Positions 22,001 through 33,012 are shown, numbered from the stretch's first letter. The stretch: DNA of 64,000 bases from Macrotis lagotis (GCF_037893015.1 NC_133658.1:881558893-881622892); one strand, 5' to 3'. A program made the numbers and translations. The notes: generated from the letters alone by a model not told the origin.

Positions 22001-24634
22001 GGTTGAAGTGACTTGTCCAGTGTTACACAGCTAGTATCTGAAGCTGAATTTGAACTCAGGTCTTCCTGACACTAGGCCTGAACCTCTTATCCCCTGTGCC
22101 CCTTAAGTCCCCCTGACACCTGGTACTTAACATATGCTTGTGATTAACTTTAATCTCTAGTCATTCACTTTATTAGGCATTTTCTTGCAACAGTCACTAT
22201 GCTGAGGCCTGGGGATGCCCTCACATTCTAATGGAAATGGTGAATAACCAGGCAGAGCCAATCCATGGACCCAGACCGGATGGAAGGTGATTTCACAAGG
22301 GCAGACCCCAGAAGCTGAGGGCACTGGAAAAGACCTCCTGCAGAAAGTGGGGCTTGAGTGGAACCTGAAGGAAAATAGGAATACCAACAGTTGAAGTAAT
22401 GATGGAGAGCATTCCAGAAATAGGCCAAGGGGAGATAAAAGCTAGCTGGTCTGGTGCTCAGGGATTAGAGAGCTGGACCTGGAGTCAGGAAGACCTAGGT
22501 TCAAGTTCAGTCTCAGATACTTCCTAGGAAGTTACTTAACCATCATCTGCCTCAGTTTCCTCAACTATAAAGTGTATAGGAGTAAGAGTTTTAAAAATGT
22601 CAGTTATTATATTATTTCTCAGCTGTCCTGGGAACTCCTAGCTCAATTCTTCCTGATCCCTCCATCCCTTCCTCCCCAGAGCCCACTCAAGTCAGGATTC
22701 CTCTTACTCATAGGAGGTGACAAAGTATTTCTTGACTTTGGGGTCTGGGAACACTCCCCAATCTTCTGTAGGCATGTCTTCCACTTTCCAATAATTTCCT
22801 CCATTCCTATCAATTCTCCAAAATTTCAATCCCTCTAGAAAAAGAATAAACAGAACCTTGAGTTACACGGGGGAAATAAGTTGGGGGTGTGCTGTTTAGA
22901 CAAGAAAAAACTTAGGTGGGGTTATGATAGTTGTCTTCAAGGTGGCACACCATTTTTAAATAAAAAAATTTTTAAAATTTTAAAATAAAACACTGTTGAT
23001 CCTCACAAAAAATGCTCCATTTCCAGACTCAAAAATGACCTTGAACAAGTGTTACCTAGGAGGCAGCTAGATGACTTGGTAGATAGATATCTGGCCCAGG
23101 AGTCAGGAGGACCTGAGCTCAAATCTTTGCCAAGAATACACCATAGACAATATGATCAATGGGGTCACTAAGAGCCTGAACTGAGAACTGAACAACAACA
23201 CAGCATTCTTTGCAATGAGATATTGTGGTTTTTCTTTTTGGTTTTGAAGCTCATTCTTTCTGTTATACCAAGCTGCCTTAATAATACTATGGGACAAGAG
23301 GGGAGATTGAACATCTGGGTCTTTAACAGAAAGGAGCCATCAGGATTGAACAGTCTCACCCAGAGGAGCATGGACACTTTTTTTAAAATTTTTTAATAAA
23401 TATTTTATTTGTTTTTCAATTATATATAATAGTAGTTTATACCCATCATTTTTTGGTAAGGTTTTAACCTCCCTCTATCCCCCACAGAAGGCAGTCTGAC
23501 AATCTTTACATTGATCAAAATTGAATTGTGTTGGGAGAAAAATCATATTCTTGAGGAAAAAATAAAATAGTAGAGAAAGCAAAATTTTGTAGTACATAAG
23601 ACAATTAAAAAAACATTGAAGGTAGTAGTAATCTTTGGTCTTTGTTTAAACTCCACAGTTCTCTGGATACAGAAGGAATTCTCTGTTACAGATACCCTAA
23701 AATTGGCATGGATACTTTCTTAATGAGTTGGGGTAGTACATCACTCAGCACAGCCTCATTTAACACTCTCTCCCCATCAATCCCTGCTTTGAAAGCACTT
23801 TTGTTTTTCCATTCTCACTGACTAGCATACAGTAGGTGCTAAATAAAAGCTTGCTAACTGATAGGTGCTTAATAAGTGTTTTTTTTTAACTGTATTGGGA
23901 CTTAATACATGAAGGCTTGAGTCCTTGCTCCACCAGTAATCACTGACCTCTTCATTTTACAGAAAAGAAAATTGAGACCCATGACTTAAAATTATAGGAT
24001 CTTGAATTTAAGGTTGAAAGGGACATTTTAGGTCATCTGATCCAACCCCCTTCCTATTATAGAAAAGGAAATTAATTTACACAGAGGACCTCAAATGGCA
24101 ACTGAGATGCCATTTACTATTACCCATATGACCTGCCTAAAGTCCCTCATATGGTAAGAGAAAGAACAGAAACTGGAACCCAGGTGCTCTGATTCCAAAT
24201 CCAGGGTCATTACCACCTCCAAGGGAAGTGACTTGCTCAAGATCACATCTGTGGAAACTGTCAGAGCTAGGATTTAAAGTGGTCTTTCTGACACCAGAGA
24301 TTTTGAACTGCCCAGCCTCTGGTTAGTCTAAATGCCTACTGAGGTGAAGGTGGGGAGAAGATTAAGGGGACCCACCTTCAGCACAAGGATTGCGGATCAG
24401 GTTCCTCTGGAGGCTGCAGAGGAAGTAGAAGACTTTCCAGTCACCTATTGGTCTGTCCCAGTTCCCAGAGATGAAGCCCTCTCGCTGGCACTTGTATTTC
24501 CACAGAGACATCAGGTCGATGAGGTCCCTCCACAGGCTGCAGACTGGGCGGCAGTGCCTCACTAGGTCCCTGGCTGGTACCTGGCAGAATAGCTCCAGGA
24601 GGACATTCTCAGGCAACTGACTCATGCAGGCCAT
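13059..24634 (-). CDS. FBXO6-like: Gene B: FBXO6-like F-box/FBA protein, five coding exons, 267 aa
   Basis: Coding exons, in order: 24376-24634, 22708-22834, 21136-21231, 13674-13809 and 13059-13244, all on the minus strand. Lengths of 259, 127, 96, 136 and 186 bases join in frame with GT-AG sites. Exon 1 (end 26760) is non-coding. The F-box is at about residues 5-52 (SQLPENVLLELF, PVCSLWRDLIDL). The FBA domain fills most of the rest: KVFYFLCSLQRNL, FWRIDRNGG, PDPKVKKYFVTSYE, CLKSQLVNLKAKGYW, KDWFAGRNDCGCRY, EQWSDAEWREVSYTFSNYPPG, FQHGGSDTQFWAGWYG and VTNSSITIGP. FBXO6-type proteins are substrate receptors of SCF ubiquitin ligases for glycoproteins retrotranslocated from the ER. The tyrosine of the YW pair that contacts chitobiose in Fbs1/Fbs2 is Phe232 here, a mild change. 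Intron 4 is 7.3 kb and holds a retroviral fossil. No disabling change is seen in the exons. Confidence 0.88.
14572..14613 (+). repeat. TTA/TTG microsatellite
   Basis: A run of ATT units passes into GTT units inside the LTR. The gene D copy (about 63090-63106) has a much shorter run. Confidence 0.9.
16478..16790 (-). mobile_element. Joined L1 fragment and SINE, one insertion
   Basis: An antisense L1 ORF2 fragment (about 16478-16620) runs directly into a full antisense SINE (about 16640-16790). The whole block, not the SINE alone, is bracketed by identical 16-base repeats TAAAAAAGTTATTTGA at 16462-16477 and 16791-16806. There is no SINE-only duplication at the inner junction. Confidence 0.75.
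19723..20820. repeat. Old interspersed repeats, family not named
   Basis: 19880-20030 looks like a MIR. 20040-20530 matches a dispersed repeat that reads 'aacaagcacctactatgtg', 'acaaagacaatccctaccctcagagaactt', 'atcttgagctgagcttccaaagaag' and 'tgcaaaggtgg'. Diverged relatives appear near 22150-22440 and 44700-44960. No gene is seen. Confidence 0.4.
20826..20948 (+). repeat. Short SINE, slightly deleted
   Basis: It starts GGGCAGCCAGGTGG, lacks part of the head, and ends 'tgccttgcaaat' followed by an A/GGAA-rich tail. Confidence 0.8.
21860..22100 (-). repeat. Long-form marsupial SINE
   Basis: Antisense order: 'ggggttttcttggcagatatattggagta', 'gccatttccttctccaac', 'gaagtgacttgtccagtgtta', 'tttgaactcaggtcttcctgacac', 'gccccttaag'. 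Confidence 0.8.
22440..22570 (+). repeat. SINE fragment in gene B intron 2
   Basis: It contains 'ctggacctggagtcaggaagac', 'tcaagttcagtctcagatactt' and 'cctcagtttcctcaactataaa'. Confidence 0.7.
23375..23720 (-). repeat. L1/HAL1 3' end, antisense, in gene B intron 2
   Basis: It begins 'tttaataaatattttatttgtttttcaattatata' and continues 'cattttttggtaaggtttt', 'gcagtctgacaatctttacattgatcaaaattgaattg' and 'ttctctggatacagaag', the antisense 3' end of an L1. Confidence 0.7.
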
Positions 24635-24869
24635 GGCCCTGGAGCTAAATATGGGAATGGGCAATCATCAACAGTTGGAAAAGCCTGGGAGGAGGCAAGG
24701 ATCTAAACAAGGAAGAGGAAAAGTGGGAGAGTGTCTGACAACATGGTGAAGGACAGGGAGAGTTTGGACTGAATAAAGTGCTTCAAAATCATTTTATTCA
24801 TGCTACATCACTGCTTTTTCTGAACAGCTTCTCAACTCAATTAAGCTACAAGAAGCAACTGGTATACCA

Positions 24870-25640
24870 GAAGGAACTTTGGATTGGGATAGTCTTACTG
24901 AAGAGGTCATCTGTTTCTGCCAGGTTGGATGGGTTGCTCCCCTACTCAGTAACTTCCAATGACTCCCTATTGCCTCCAGGATCAAAGAGAATGTCCTCTA
25001 TTTGGCATTCAAAGTCATTCAACCATCTCCAGTCATCCTGATCCATATATGGCAAATGGACCCAGATGGCTCTGGAGGAGAAAGTGAGGTTGGTGATTTA
25101 GCACAAGCAGCCCCTCCCTCAAATCAAATTCATGTGCTTGTCAGAGCATCACTTTTCTGATGTCACAGTTTTTTTTTAAGAATGAAGGACCAACATTATT
25201 CAAAGCTATTTATATGTCTTTATATGTACTTGGAAAAATAAAACACTGTTTTAAAGAAAAAACATATTTGACTCATATTTCATCTTTGACTTCTTTCTAC
25301 ATTTGCAGTCTCCTTACCCTTGATTCTCCTCCAAGATCTCACTTGTTGATCCTCACAAAAAATGCTCCATTTCCAGACTCAATGTCTTTGTCCTGGCTGA
25401 TCCTCATGCCTGGAATGCCTTCCCTCCTAGGCTCTATTTATGACCTCTCTGAACTATGTCAAGATTCAGCTTGAATTCTACCATCTGGAAGATTTTTGTA
25501 GAAATTCTGAAAAATGCCTAACGACACCTCTCCCCCCATCCCCAATTCCTAATACCTTCCTATTGATTTTACTTCCAATTTACACTGGATAAATCTTGTT
25601 AAATTGCCTGTTGTCTCCAACATGGGCTGGGAACTCCTTA
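24870..25640 (+). repeat. L2-type 3' region, gene B copy, with SINE insertions
   Basis: The counterpart of 6540-7180. A composite-SINE body lies within it at about 25030-25200 ('ccagtcatcctgatccatatatggc..'). Confidence 0.65.
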
Positions 25641-25656
25641 AGAGTGAACTATAAGG

Positions 25657-25820
25657 GGCAGCTAGGTGGCGTAGTGGATCAAGCACTGGCCTTGGAGTCA
25701 GGAGTACCTGGGTTCAAATCTGGTCTCAGACACTTAATAATTACCTAGCTGTGTGGTGTCAGGCAAGCCACTTAACTCCGTTTGCCTTGCAAAAACCTAA
25801 AAAAAAAAAAAAAAAAAAAA
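25657..25820 (+). repeat. Young short SINE with long poly(A)
   Basis: Full length, GGGGCAGCTAGGTGGCGTAG to CTTGCAAAAACC, followed by about 21 A. It is absent from the gene C unit, so it inserted after the B/C duplication. Confidence 0.92.
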
Positions 25821-26589
25821 GAGTGAACAACTATATTTGCCTTTCTAACACCAGGTTTATCACAATGCTAGGCAATGTTGGGAGTAGAAATGGGGGTAAA
25901 TAAAGAGCATTGGACTTGGAGTCAGGAAGACTTGAATTCACACCTCTTTTTGCCTCAGTTTGCTCAATTATAAATTAAAATGGAACAAGCATTTGTATGC
26001 TAAGCCATTTTTACAAATATCTCATTTAATTCTCACAACAACTCTGGCCTTTTAGGTACCATGTCACTATAGGGATGTTGTGAGGATTGAATGAAATAAT
26101 ATCTTTTGAATGAAATATTTATAAAAAGTGCTTAGCATGAAGTAAGACACTTAATAAATGCTTGTTCTTTTCCATTTTACAGTAGATTAAGTGACTTGCT
26201 CAGGCCCTAGTATGAATCTGAGGCTGAATTTGAACTCACCTCTTCCTGACTCCAAGGGCAGGAAATCTCATCTTCTAAATTCAGATCTGGTCTCAGACAC
26301 TTACTGGCTGGACGACCCTGGGGAAATCCTTTAATCCTGTGTGCCTCAGTTTCCTCATCAGCCAATGAACTGGGGGAAAGAAATGGCAAAGGACTCTGGT
26401 ATCTTGGCCAAGAAAACCCCAAGATGGACTCAGGAAGACTCGGACAGGCCCGAGCAACCATTTTCTGACTCGAGATACGAGGTTCTGATCGCTGTAACCA
26501 TTAGTGCTTCTAAAAATGAGGAGAATCGTGCTATTTCCTACACAACAGGGCTGAGCCACGGGCAGACAAGCAGGGCCTCACGTTTGCTA

Positions 26590-27360
26590 AACGAGGGGAG
26601 CCCCCGGCCCCCAGCCTCAGCCCTAAGCTGCCTCCCGGCCCCGGCAGGCTGTGTTCTAAAGACATTGCGGGCCTTGACATTCTCTGTTTTCAAGTCTGTT
26701 CCCGATCGAACATCGATTCTCCCCACAATCAATTAAAAATAATGCAAGCCGGCTCTCACCTGCGGGTGATGGATTGCGGGGGGCTGTGCCCGAGGGTCCC
26801 AGGCTCCGGCTCCTAACAAGCCCAGCCTCCTTTGCCAGTGCCCATGGAACCCCTGGGGTTCGGGGTCTCGGGGAGGCGGTCTCACGTTGCGCTTATGAGC
26901 GGTCACTTCCGGCGGGGCCAGAGGGGCGGGCCGAGGGGAGGGGAGCCGCTGACAGGAAGGAGCGCCTGAGCCGCGAGGCCCCGCCTCCCTCCTCGGCGAG
27001 GGCGCCAGCCGAGACTTCCGTCAACACTCCGGGGCAGCTGGGAAATGTAGTTTTCAGGCCCGGAGATCCCGTCCCGGACACGGGTGAGGAGGAAGAAGCC
27101 GCTTCATTTCTGCCGGGAATAATCACAGGATCCTAGCCCCGCGGGCTCGGGGGACCCCAGAGCCCCGACACCAAGCCCCTCCATTTCACGGGGAGCACTG
27201 GTGCAAGAAGAAGCCGGGGGGGAGGAGCGAGGCCCCCGGGGCTCCGCGGGTTCTGCCCTGGTCTGCTTTAGGGAGTCCCGGGGGAGGCGTTCAGCCGAAT
27301 TGCCACGAGCTCCCACTTAGGAGAATTCCCAGAATTTAGGCCGAATTCGAGCTCTCTATT
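26590..27360 (-). promoter_or_regulatory. CpG island and non-coding exon 1 of gene B
   Basis: Very GC-rich, CpG-rich DNA about 2.1 kb upstream of the gene B F-box exon. The minus strand has a donor CAG|GTGAGA ending exon 1 at 26760, matched by the donor at 8598 upstream of gene C. A ZNF143-like element lies at 27034-27051. No TATA box is evident, which fits a CpG-island promoter. The exact start site is not determinable. Confidence 0.65.
27034..27051 (-). promoter_or_regulatory. ZNF143/SBS-like element
   Basis: The minus strand reads ACTACATTTCCCAGCTGC, close to the known ZNF143 (Staf) core ACTACAATTCCCAGCATGC. It lies about 275 bases upstream of the exon 1 donor. At the matching place the gene C island (about 8978-8998) has only a degenerate version. 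Confidence 0.55.
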
Positions 27361-27595
27361 TAGGGAAACAATTCTACTTCTTGTGGTTGAGGTGAAATTC
27401 AGTTTCCCGGAGCTGTTTGGGGAATAAAGCAGCTGCTTATTGCCCTAGTCTCCGTGGCCAGGCCGATGCTGGGAGAGGACATCGGAATGACCTCCCTCGT
27501 CTTTTCTAGGGACCCCCTCAGACTCGATCTTCTGCCCCAAAGAAGGGAGAGGCGCATGACCAGCCTTAACATCTGTCGCCCATCCTTTGCCAAAG
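27078..27595. other. Block nearly identical to 9043-9559
   Basis: The partner of the block next to gene C. It covers the outer CpG island and adjoining sequence and has about four base differences and one single-base length difference over 518 bases by eye. Confidence 0.8.
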
Positions 27596-27644
27596 TCGAG
27601 CCATCCCTTTACTTCTCAGAGGTTCAGGCTTGCACCCACTTCTT

Positions 27645-28002
27645 AAGGAATGTTTTTTTTTTTTTTAAAAATTGACTCAGTTCTCTGTATATTTTAGAAA
27701 TGAGTCTTTTATCAGAAACATTAGTTGTACAGATTGTTTCCCAGTTTACTGCATTTCTTTTGATCTTGGTTACAGTGGTTTGGTCTGTGCAAAAAGCTTT
27801 TTAATTTAATGTAATCAAACTCATCTAATTTGTTTTTAGTGATGTTCTCCAACTCTTCCTTATTCATAAACTGCTCCCCTTTCCATAGATCTGACAGATA
27901 AACGAGTCCTTGGTCTTCCAATTTCCTTATAATATGGTTTTTTATGTCTAAATCGTGCATCCATTTTGATCTTATCTAGGTATGGTGTTGCACCCACTTC
28001 TT
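27645..28002 (-). repeat. L1 ORF2 fragment insertion with perfect target duplication
   Basis: An antisense internal L1 fragment starting with a run of T at 27652-27666. TTGCACCCACTTCTT occurs at 27630-27644 and again at 27988-28002. The matching place in the gene C unit (about 9604-9620) has one copy and no insert. Confidence 0.85.
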
Positions 28003-28244
28003 TTCAGGACTCTCAGAATCTCTCTCTAGTTCTGAGATAATTTTCTTTTTTTGTGTGAATTTATTTTTTTCACTCAAATTTTTCAGAAACCAGCTTTAAC
28101 TCATTTAAGTAAGGGGGGGGCTACTAACCCTGTTCAGATTCTATACTGATTGATTAGATTCAATGACCTAACAAAGGTAGTAACTTTTAAGTGGATATGA
28201 TAATTGGATGAAGTGGATAGAACTCTAGGTCTGGAATCAGTCAT

Positions 28245-29530
28245 GAAGGCTGATAGAAAATTATGTCCAAATTTAGTTGCTCAGAGAAGTTCATCAGTAT
28301 TGGATGTCAGCTTCATGACAGCATGCATGCCTGGGTTCTGGTTAGTGGACAATGTTCTTGAGATTTCCCAGTCACTTATGGGATAAAACAAGGATGTGTC
28401 CTTGCTCCCATACTTTTTATCATGGTGTTTTCAGCCCATCAGTGAAGATGAACATGGCCTCTAGGTCAGCTACCACACTGATGGCAAATTCTTCAACTTG
28501 AAAAGGCAACAAGCCAAGACCAAAGTGGAGGGAGTCTTCTGTTTACAGGATCTTCTGTTTGCAGATGACTATGCACTCAATGCAGTCTCTGAGGCTGAGA
28601 TACAACAAAGTATGGATCAATTCTCTGCTGCCTGTGCTAATTTTGCTCTAACAATGAACACCAAGAAAATGCAGGTGCTCCGTCAGCCAGCAACTTCACC
28701 ATCCATATGTGGAACCATCTATTACAGCAAATGGAGAAGCTCTGAGTACTGTGGACAAGTTCACTTACCATGGTAGCATCTTTTTGAGGGAGGTACACAT
28801 TGACAATGAGGTTGACACATGCATTGCCAAAGCTAGTTCAATATTTAGGAGGTTCCAAAAGAAAATATGGAAGAGAAGAAGTGTTAGATTGACTACCAAA
28901 CTGAAGGTTTCCAGAGCTGCTGTGCTGACCTCTTGTGAAACCTGGACAGTCTACAAGTTCTATGTCTAGAAACTGAATTGTTTCTATTTAAACTGTCTTA
29001 CAAAGATTCTGAAGATCACCAGGCAGGAGAAGATACCAGACACTGGGTGTATTCTTGAGTTAAACTTTCTAGCATTCCAATACGATGGGCTGAACATGTT
29101 GTTAGAATGCCAGATGAACGTTTGCCAAAAAACAAAACAAAATTATTTCATGGAGAACTCACACCAGGGTAGGCACTCACAAGGGGGTCAGAAGAAGCAA
29201 TATCATGATGGCCTGAAGGTCTTCTTGAAGAACTTTAGAATTGATTGCATGGTATGGGAGACCCTGGTACACAGGACTACCCAGCATGATGTGCCCTCAT
29301 CAGTGAGGGTGTTGCACTCCATGAGGAAGGCAGAATAGAAGCAGCTCAAAAGAGAAATGAGATATGTTAGTTTAGACTAAGGACCCCAGGTGTTCACATG
29401 GACTATTTGTGCCCAACTTGTGGTAGAGCATTCTGAGCTCGTATTGGTCTGATCAGTCACAATCAGACACACTGCAATTTATATGAAACAGTGAAATTGA
29501 TATGATCTTTTTTGATAATGAAGGACAAGA
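28245..29530 (+). repeat. RTE-like non-LTR retrotransposon, 3' half, decayed
   Basis: Plus-strand frames show a reverse transcriptase core (LLFADDYALNA), then FALTMNTKKMQVLRQPA, ITANGEALSTVDKFTYHGS, a frame with SRAAVLTSCETWTVY, and GRHSQGGQKKQYHDGLK. The 3' end holds a decayed C2H2-like tail (GLISHNQTHC). Several frame changes and stops break it. The product order fits the C-terminal half of an RTE/L2-like LINE polyprotein. It ends near 'aatgaaggacaagaacc'. Confidence 0.7.
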
Positions 29531-29539
29531 ACCAACTTT

Positions 29540-29688
29540 TATGATTTTGGGCAAACCAGCCACCTAACTGTGACTCTTAGGTAGTTGGAATCTTTCTCTC
29601 TACTTGTAAATTTTTTTCTTTGACCTAGAAGCTCTGGATTTTTGACTATATTGTTCCTGGGAATTTTCATTTTGGGCTTTCTTTTAGG
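29540..29688 (-). repeat. Antisense L1/HAL1 ORF1 fragment, left of hAT
   Basis: Same sequence as at 10970-11139. The same L1-type copy continues at 30714-31110 to the right of the hAT element. Confidence 0.65.
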
Positions 29689-30713
29689 TAGGGGTGAGGA
29701 ATGTCTGGTCCATAGATCATATAAGGTTTATGAAATCATTTGTTCTGGCCCGGACAAGGCAACAGCAGGGGAGACTCTAAATTCAATAAATCTAGGAGCT
29801 TTGTGCATAACTTTTGTCAAAAACAGAAGGTTTAACAGCCAGAAGTTACTGAATGATCATAACTGAGTTCAGTGAGCTTGTTTATCACTGTGAAGTGGGG
29901 GTGGTTTGAGTCTTGGGAGCAAACTCATGAGGTTTTACAAACTTTGAGATGAAATCAAAAAGTTCTTGGAGATGAAGGAAAAACTTGTTGGTGAATCAAT
30001 GATAGCAAGTGACTGTGTGATCTGGCAGTGGACATGTGATCATGGTGGACACTACCAAGTACCTCTCAGCTGAAATCATATGAAGCTAAATTAAGGTTGT
30101 GGAAGGTGCAATTCAAAAGGAATAACAGTGAATTTCCCCATTTTGGAAGGACAAAAGTCTTCTATTATATTTGAATATGCTGGTGAATATGTGAAACTAA
30201 ATGAGGTATTTAATGAAAAATTCAAGAATGTGAAAAGTAAACAAATAGAATTGAGTTTTTGCTACGTGGTTCAAGAGGGATCCGCTGATAATCCCCAATA
30301 TGAAACCATTCAGATGCAAAGCTATGATGAGCTGAAAGTTAGGTACAACAATCTCCAACTGCTTGAGTTCTGTAAGCAATGATGAATTTCCCACTCTGAG
30401 GAGACATACAAACATCTGTTTTCAGATTTACTGCTGTAAGCAATTCTTTTCAAAATTTATAATCACGAAGAGACTAATGTGCTCAAGATTGACCTAGAAA
30501 AGCAGTTGTGAGCACCAACATCATCAATACCAGCTAATATCCCAGGCTTCACCAAAGAGAAACAATCCAGCCATCACATTGCAGGGTGTGTTAATTAAAT
30601 AATTGTTAAAATAGAGCAGGTTAAATTTTAAGTTGATAATTTTGCATGACCCATGAATGATGCTATAAATAGCCAAGTGGCTCTTGGCAGAAAAAAAAGG
30701 TTCCCCACCCCTG
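29689..30713 (+). mobile_element. hAT-type DNA transposon relic with both ends
   Basis: The left end TAGGGGTGAGGAATGTCTGG and the right end GGTTCCCCACCCCTG are imperfect terminal inverted repeats of the hAT kind. TTTTAG is found on both sides, a partly decayed target duplication. The frame at 30128-30382 (ILEGQKSSIIFEYAGEYVKLNEVFNEKFKNVKSKQIEL) resembles the transposase region also found in GTF2IRD2. The coding region is short and broken. It is a paralogous copy of 11140-11880, so it inserted before the B/C duplication. Confidence 0.72.
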
Positions 30714-31110
30714 TTTTAGACCATAACTAGTAGATTCTGTTTTCTACTTTGCCTTCTGAGTCTATGAGATCCGGGTCATTTTCTGCTATGATTTCTTAAA
30801 AGATGATATCTAGACTTTTTTTTGCTTGACTTTCAAGTAGCTTAATAATTATTTCTCCTTCATCTGCTTTCTACATCAGTTATTTTTGCAATGAGATATC
30901 TTAAAAATTTTCTTCTATTGCTTTCAGTTCTTTAACTTTGTTTTAATTTTTCTACCTCTCACAAGGACTCATTAGTTTCTGTTTGGTATATTCTAATTTT
31001 CAAGGACTTTATTGCTTAGGATAAGCTTTCTATTTCTTGCATCACTGTTCCGTTTCCAATTCTTTCTTTCCTAGCTTTCATTCTCCTCACATCCCCATTA
31101 TTTTCCTCTA
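30714..31110 (-). repeat. Antisense HAL1/L1 ORF1 fragment, right of hAT
   Basis: It contains 'tttcttaaaagatgatatctag', 'gcaatgagatatcttaaaaattttcttct' and 'ctctcacaaggactca', matching the antisense HAL1 at 54640-54830. Confidence 0.65.
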
Positions 31111-31129
31111 GTACTCTCATTTCAATTAG

Positions 31130-31350
31130 CTAGGTGGCACAGTGAATGGATAGACTGCTGGACCTGGAGTCAGAAAAGCCTGAATTCAAATCTGACCTCA
31201 GATACTTACTAGTATGACTCTGGGTCAGTCATTTAACTTCTCTGTGCCTATTTCTTCAACTATAAAATGGGGATCATTTTAGTATCCATTTCTTAGGGTT
31301 GTTGTGAGAATCAAAAGAATTAATATTTCTAAAGTACTTTGCAAATCTTG
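31130..31350 (+). repeat. SINE/MIR fragment
   Basis: 'agctaggtggcacagtgaatgg', 'gacctggagtcag', 'attcaaatctgacctcag' and 'tagggttgttgtgagaatcaaa'. Confidence 0.7.
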
Positions 31351-31364
31351 ATTTTTTCCATTGT

Positions 31365-31590
31365 TGTTCAGTCAGGTTTAACTCTTCATGACCCCCATAT
31401 GGTTTGGTTTTTTTTTTGACAAAGATCCTGGAGAGGGTTGCCATTTCCTTCTCCAGCTCATTTTACAATTGAGGAAACTGAGACAACCAGGGTGAAGTGC
31501 TTTGAGCAGGGTTACCCAGTTAGAAAGTGTCTGAGGTCAAATCTTCATGATTCTAGGCCCTGCTTTCTATCCATTGAGTCACCTATAAAA
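31365..31590 (-). repeat. Long-form marsupial SINE
   Basis: Antisense order 'gacaaagatcctggagaggg', 'tgccatttccttctccagctcatttta', 'gaggaaactgagacaa', 'tatccattgagtcacct'. Confidence 0.8.
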
Positions 31591-31737
31591 ATGCTAGCTT
31601 CAATTTTTATAACTTATAAAACAATTATAAACTTAAAAAAAACCTTCTTGCTTAAAGTCTTCCAGGACTTTTTGTTTGACTTTGCTTCTTTCTTCTACCC
31701 CATCATCTTGGCCCCTCTCAACCATACAGTCTAATTG

Positions 31738-31990
31738 GGATTGGTGTTGTTGTCTGTCATTCATTTATAGGAAGTGATGCCATGACAAGCAAATGAATTG
31801 GATTTGAGTGAGTGGGTGCTATGCTGAGTCACCAGTCTCACTTTTTCCTCCAGAACCATCTGGGTCCAGTAGTCAGATTTGGATCAGGATGACTGGAGAT
31901 GACTCTGGATGTAGTGGAAGACTTTGTCCTTTTTAAGCTAAGGTTTTGGACAGGTGAAGCAATATCCATTCAGTGATTGAGGCTAGGTAA
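31738..31990 (-). repeat. Second body of the composite SINE
   Basis: 'aggaagtgatgccatgacaagcaaatgaattggatttgag', 'ctccagaaccatctgggtcc' and 'ggatcaggatgactggagatg' are the reverse of the body at 8150-8345. It extends about 80 bases further than that copy. Confidence 0.7.
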
Positions 31991-32224
31991 GAAAGAAATG
32001 AGGCAAAGAACCTAATTGGAAAAAACCTTAACCTGGGAGGGGAAGAAGCCTCACGGTTTATGACCAAAAAATAAACAGTTGTTATTTACATTCACTCTGA
32101 GCCAATCAGGGCCCAAATTATGACCAAATGGAACTTGGACAGGGTCCTATTGTTGGCCTGTTGGCCAACTTATGAGAGTCATAGTGATATAGGGTATAAG
32201 ACATGGTCCTTGAAAATGAAATCT

Positions 32225-33012
32225 GGCATCACCTGTACAAAAATATTCATAGCAGCTCGGTTTGTGGTGGCAAAGAATTGGAAATTGAGGGGATGTCCAT
32301 CAATTTGGGAATGGTTTAATAAACTGTGGTATATGTATGTCATGGAACACTATTTTTCTATTAGAAACCAGAAAGGATGGGAATTCAGGGAAGCCTGGAA
32401 GGATTTGCATGAACTGATGCTGAGCGAGATGAGCAAAACCAGAAGAACGTGGTACATCCTAACAACAACATGGGAGTGATGATCAACATAAATGGACTTG
32501 TTCATACCAACAGGGCAACAATCAGGCACAATTTTGGGGTATCTGCAATGAGAATGCCATCTGTATCCAGAGAAAGAATTGTGGAGTTTGAACAAAGACC
32601 AAAGACTATTACCTTTAATTTTTAAAAAATGTTATCTTGGGGCAGCTAGATAGTACAGTGGATAGAGCACTGGCCCTGGAGTCAGGAGTACCTGAGTTCA
32701 AATTCAGCCTCAGACACTTAATAATTACCTAGCTATGTGGCCTTGGGCAAGTGACTTAACACCATTGCCTTGCAAAAAATTTAAAAAAAATTTAAATATT
32801 ATCTTATTATGTAATTCTGCTATATCTCATACTTTATGTTTTTTCCTTAAGGATATGATTTCTCTTTCATCACATTCAACTGAGATCAATGCATACCATG
32901 GAAACAATGTAAAGATTAACAGACTACCTTCTGTGGGGGGTGGGGGGAGGGAAGCAAGATTGGGGGAAAAATTATAAAATTCAAAATAAATAAAATCTTT
33001 CAAAAAAAAGGT
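32225..33012 (+). repeat. L1 3' end split by a young SINE
   Basis: 32225-32636 is the end of L1 ORF2 plus 3' UTR ('tggcaaagaattggaaattgagggg', 'gaactgatgctgagcgagatgag'). The tail continues at about 32800-33012 to 'aaaataaataaaatctttc'. Between them is a full SINE (32638-32790) with TTATCTT at both junctions. Confidence 0.8.
32638..32790 (+). repeat. Young short SINE inside L1
   Basis: GGGGCAGCTAGATAGTACAG to 'ttgccttgcaaaaaattt'. Confidence 0.9.
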
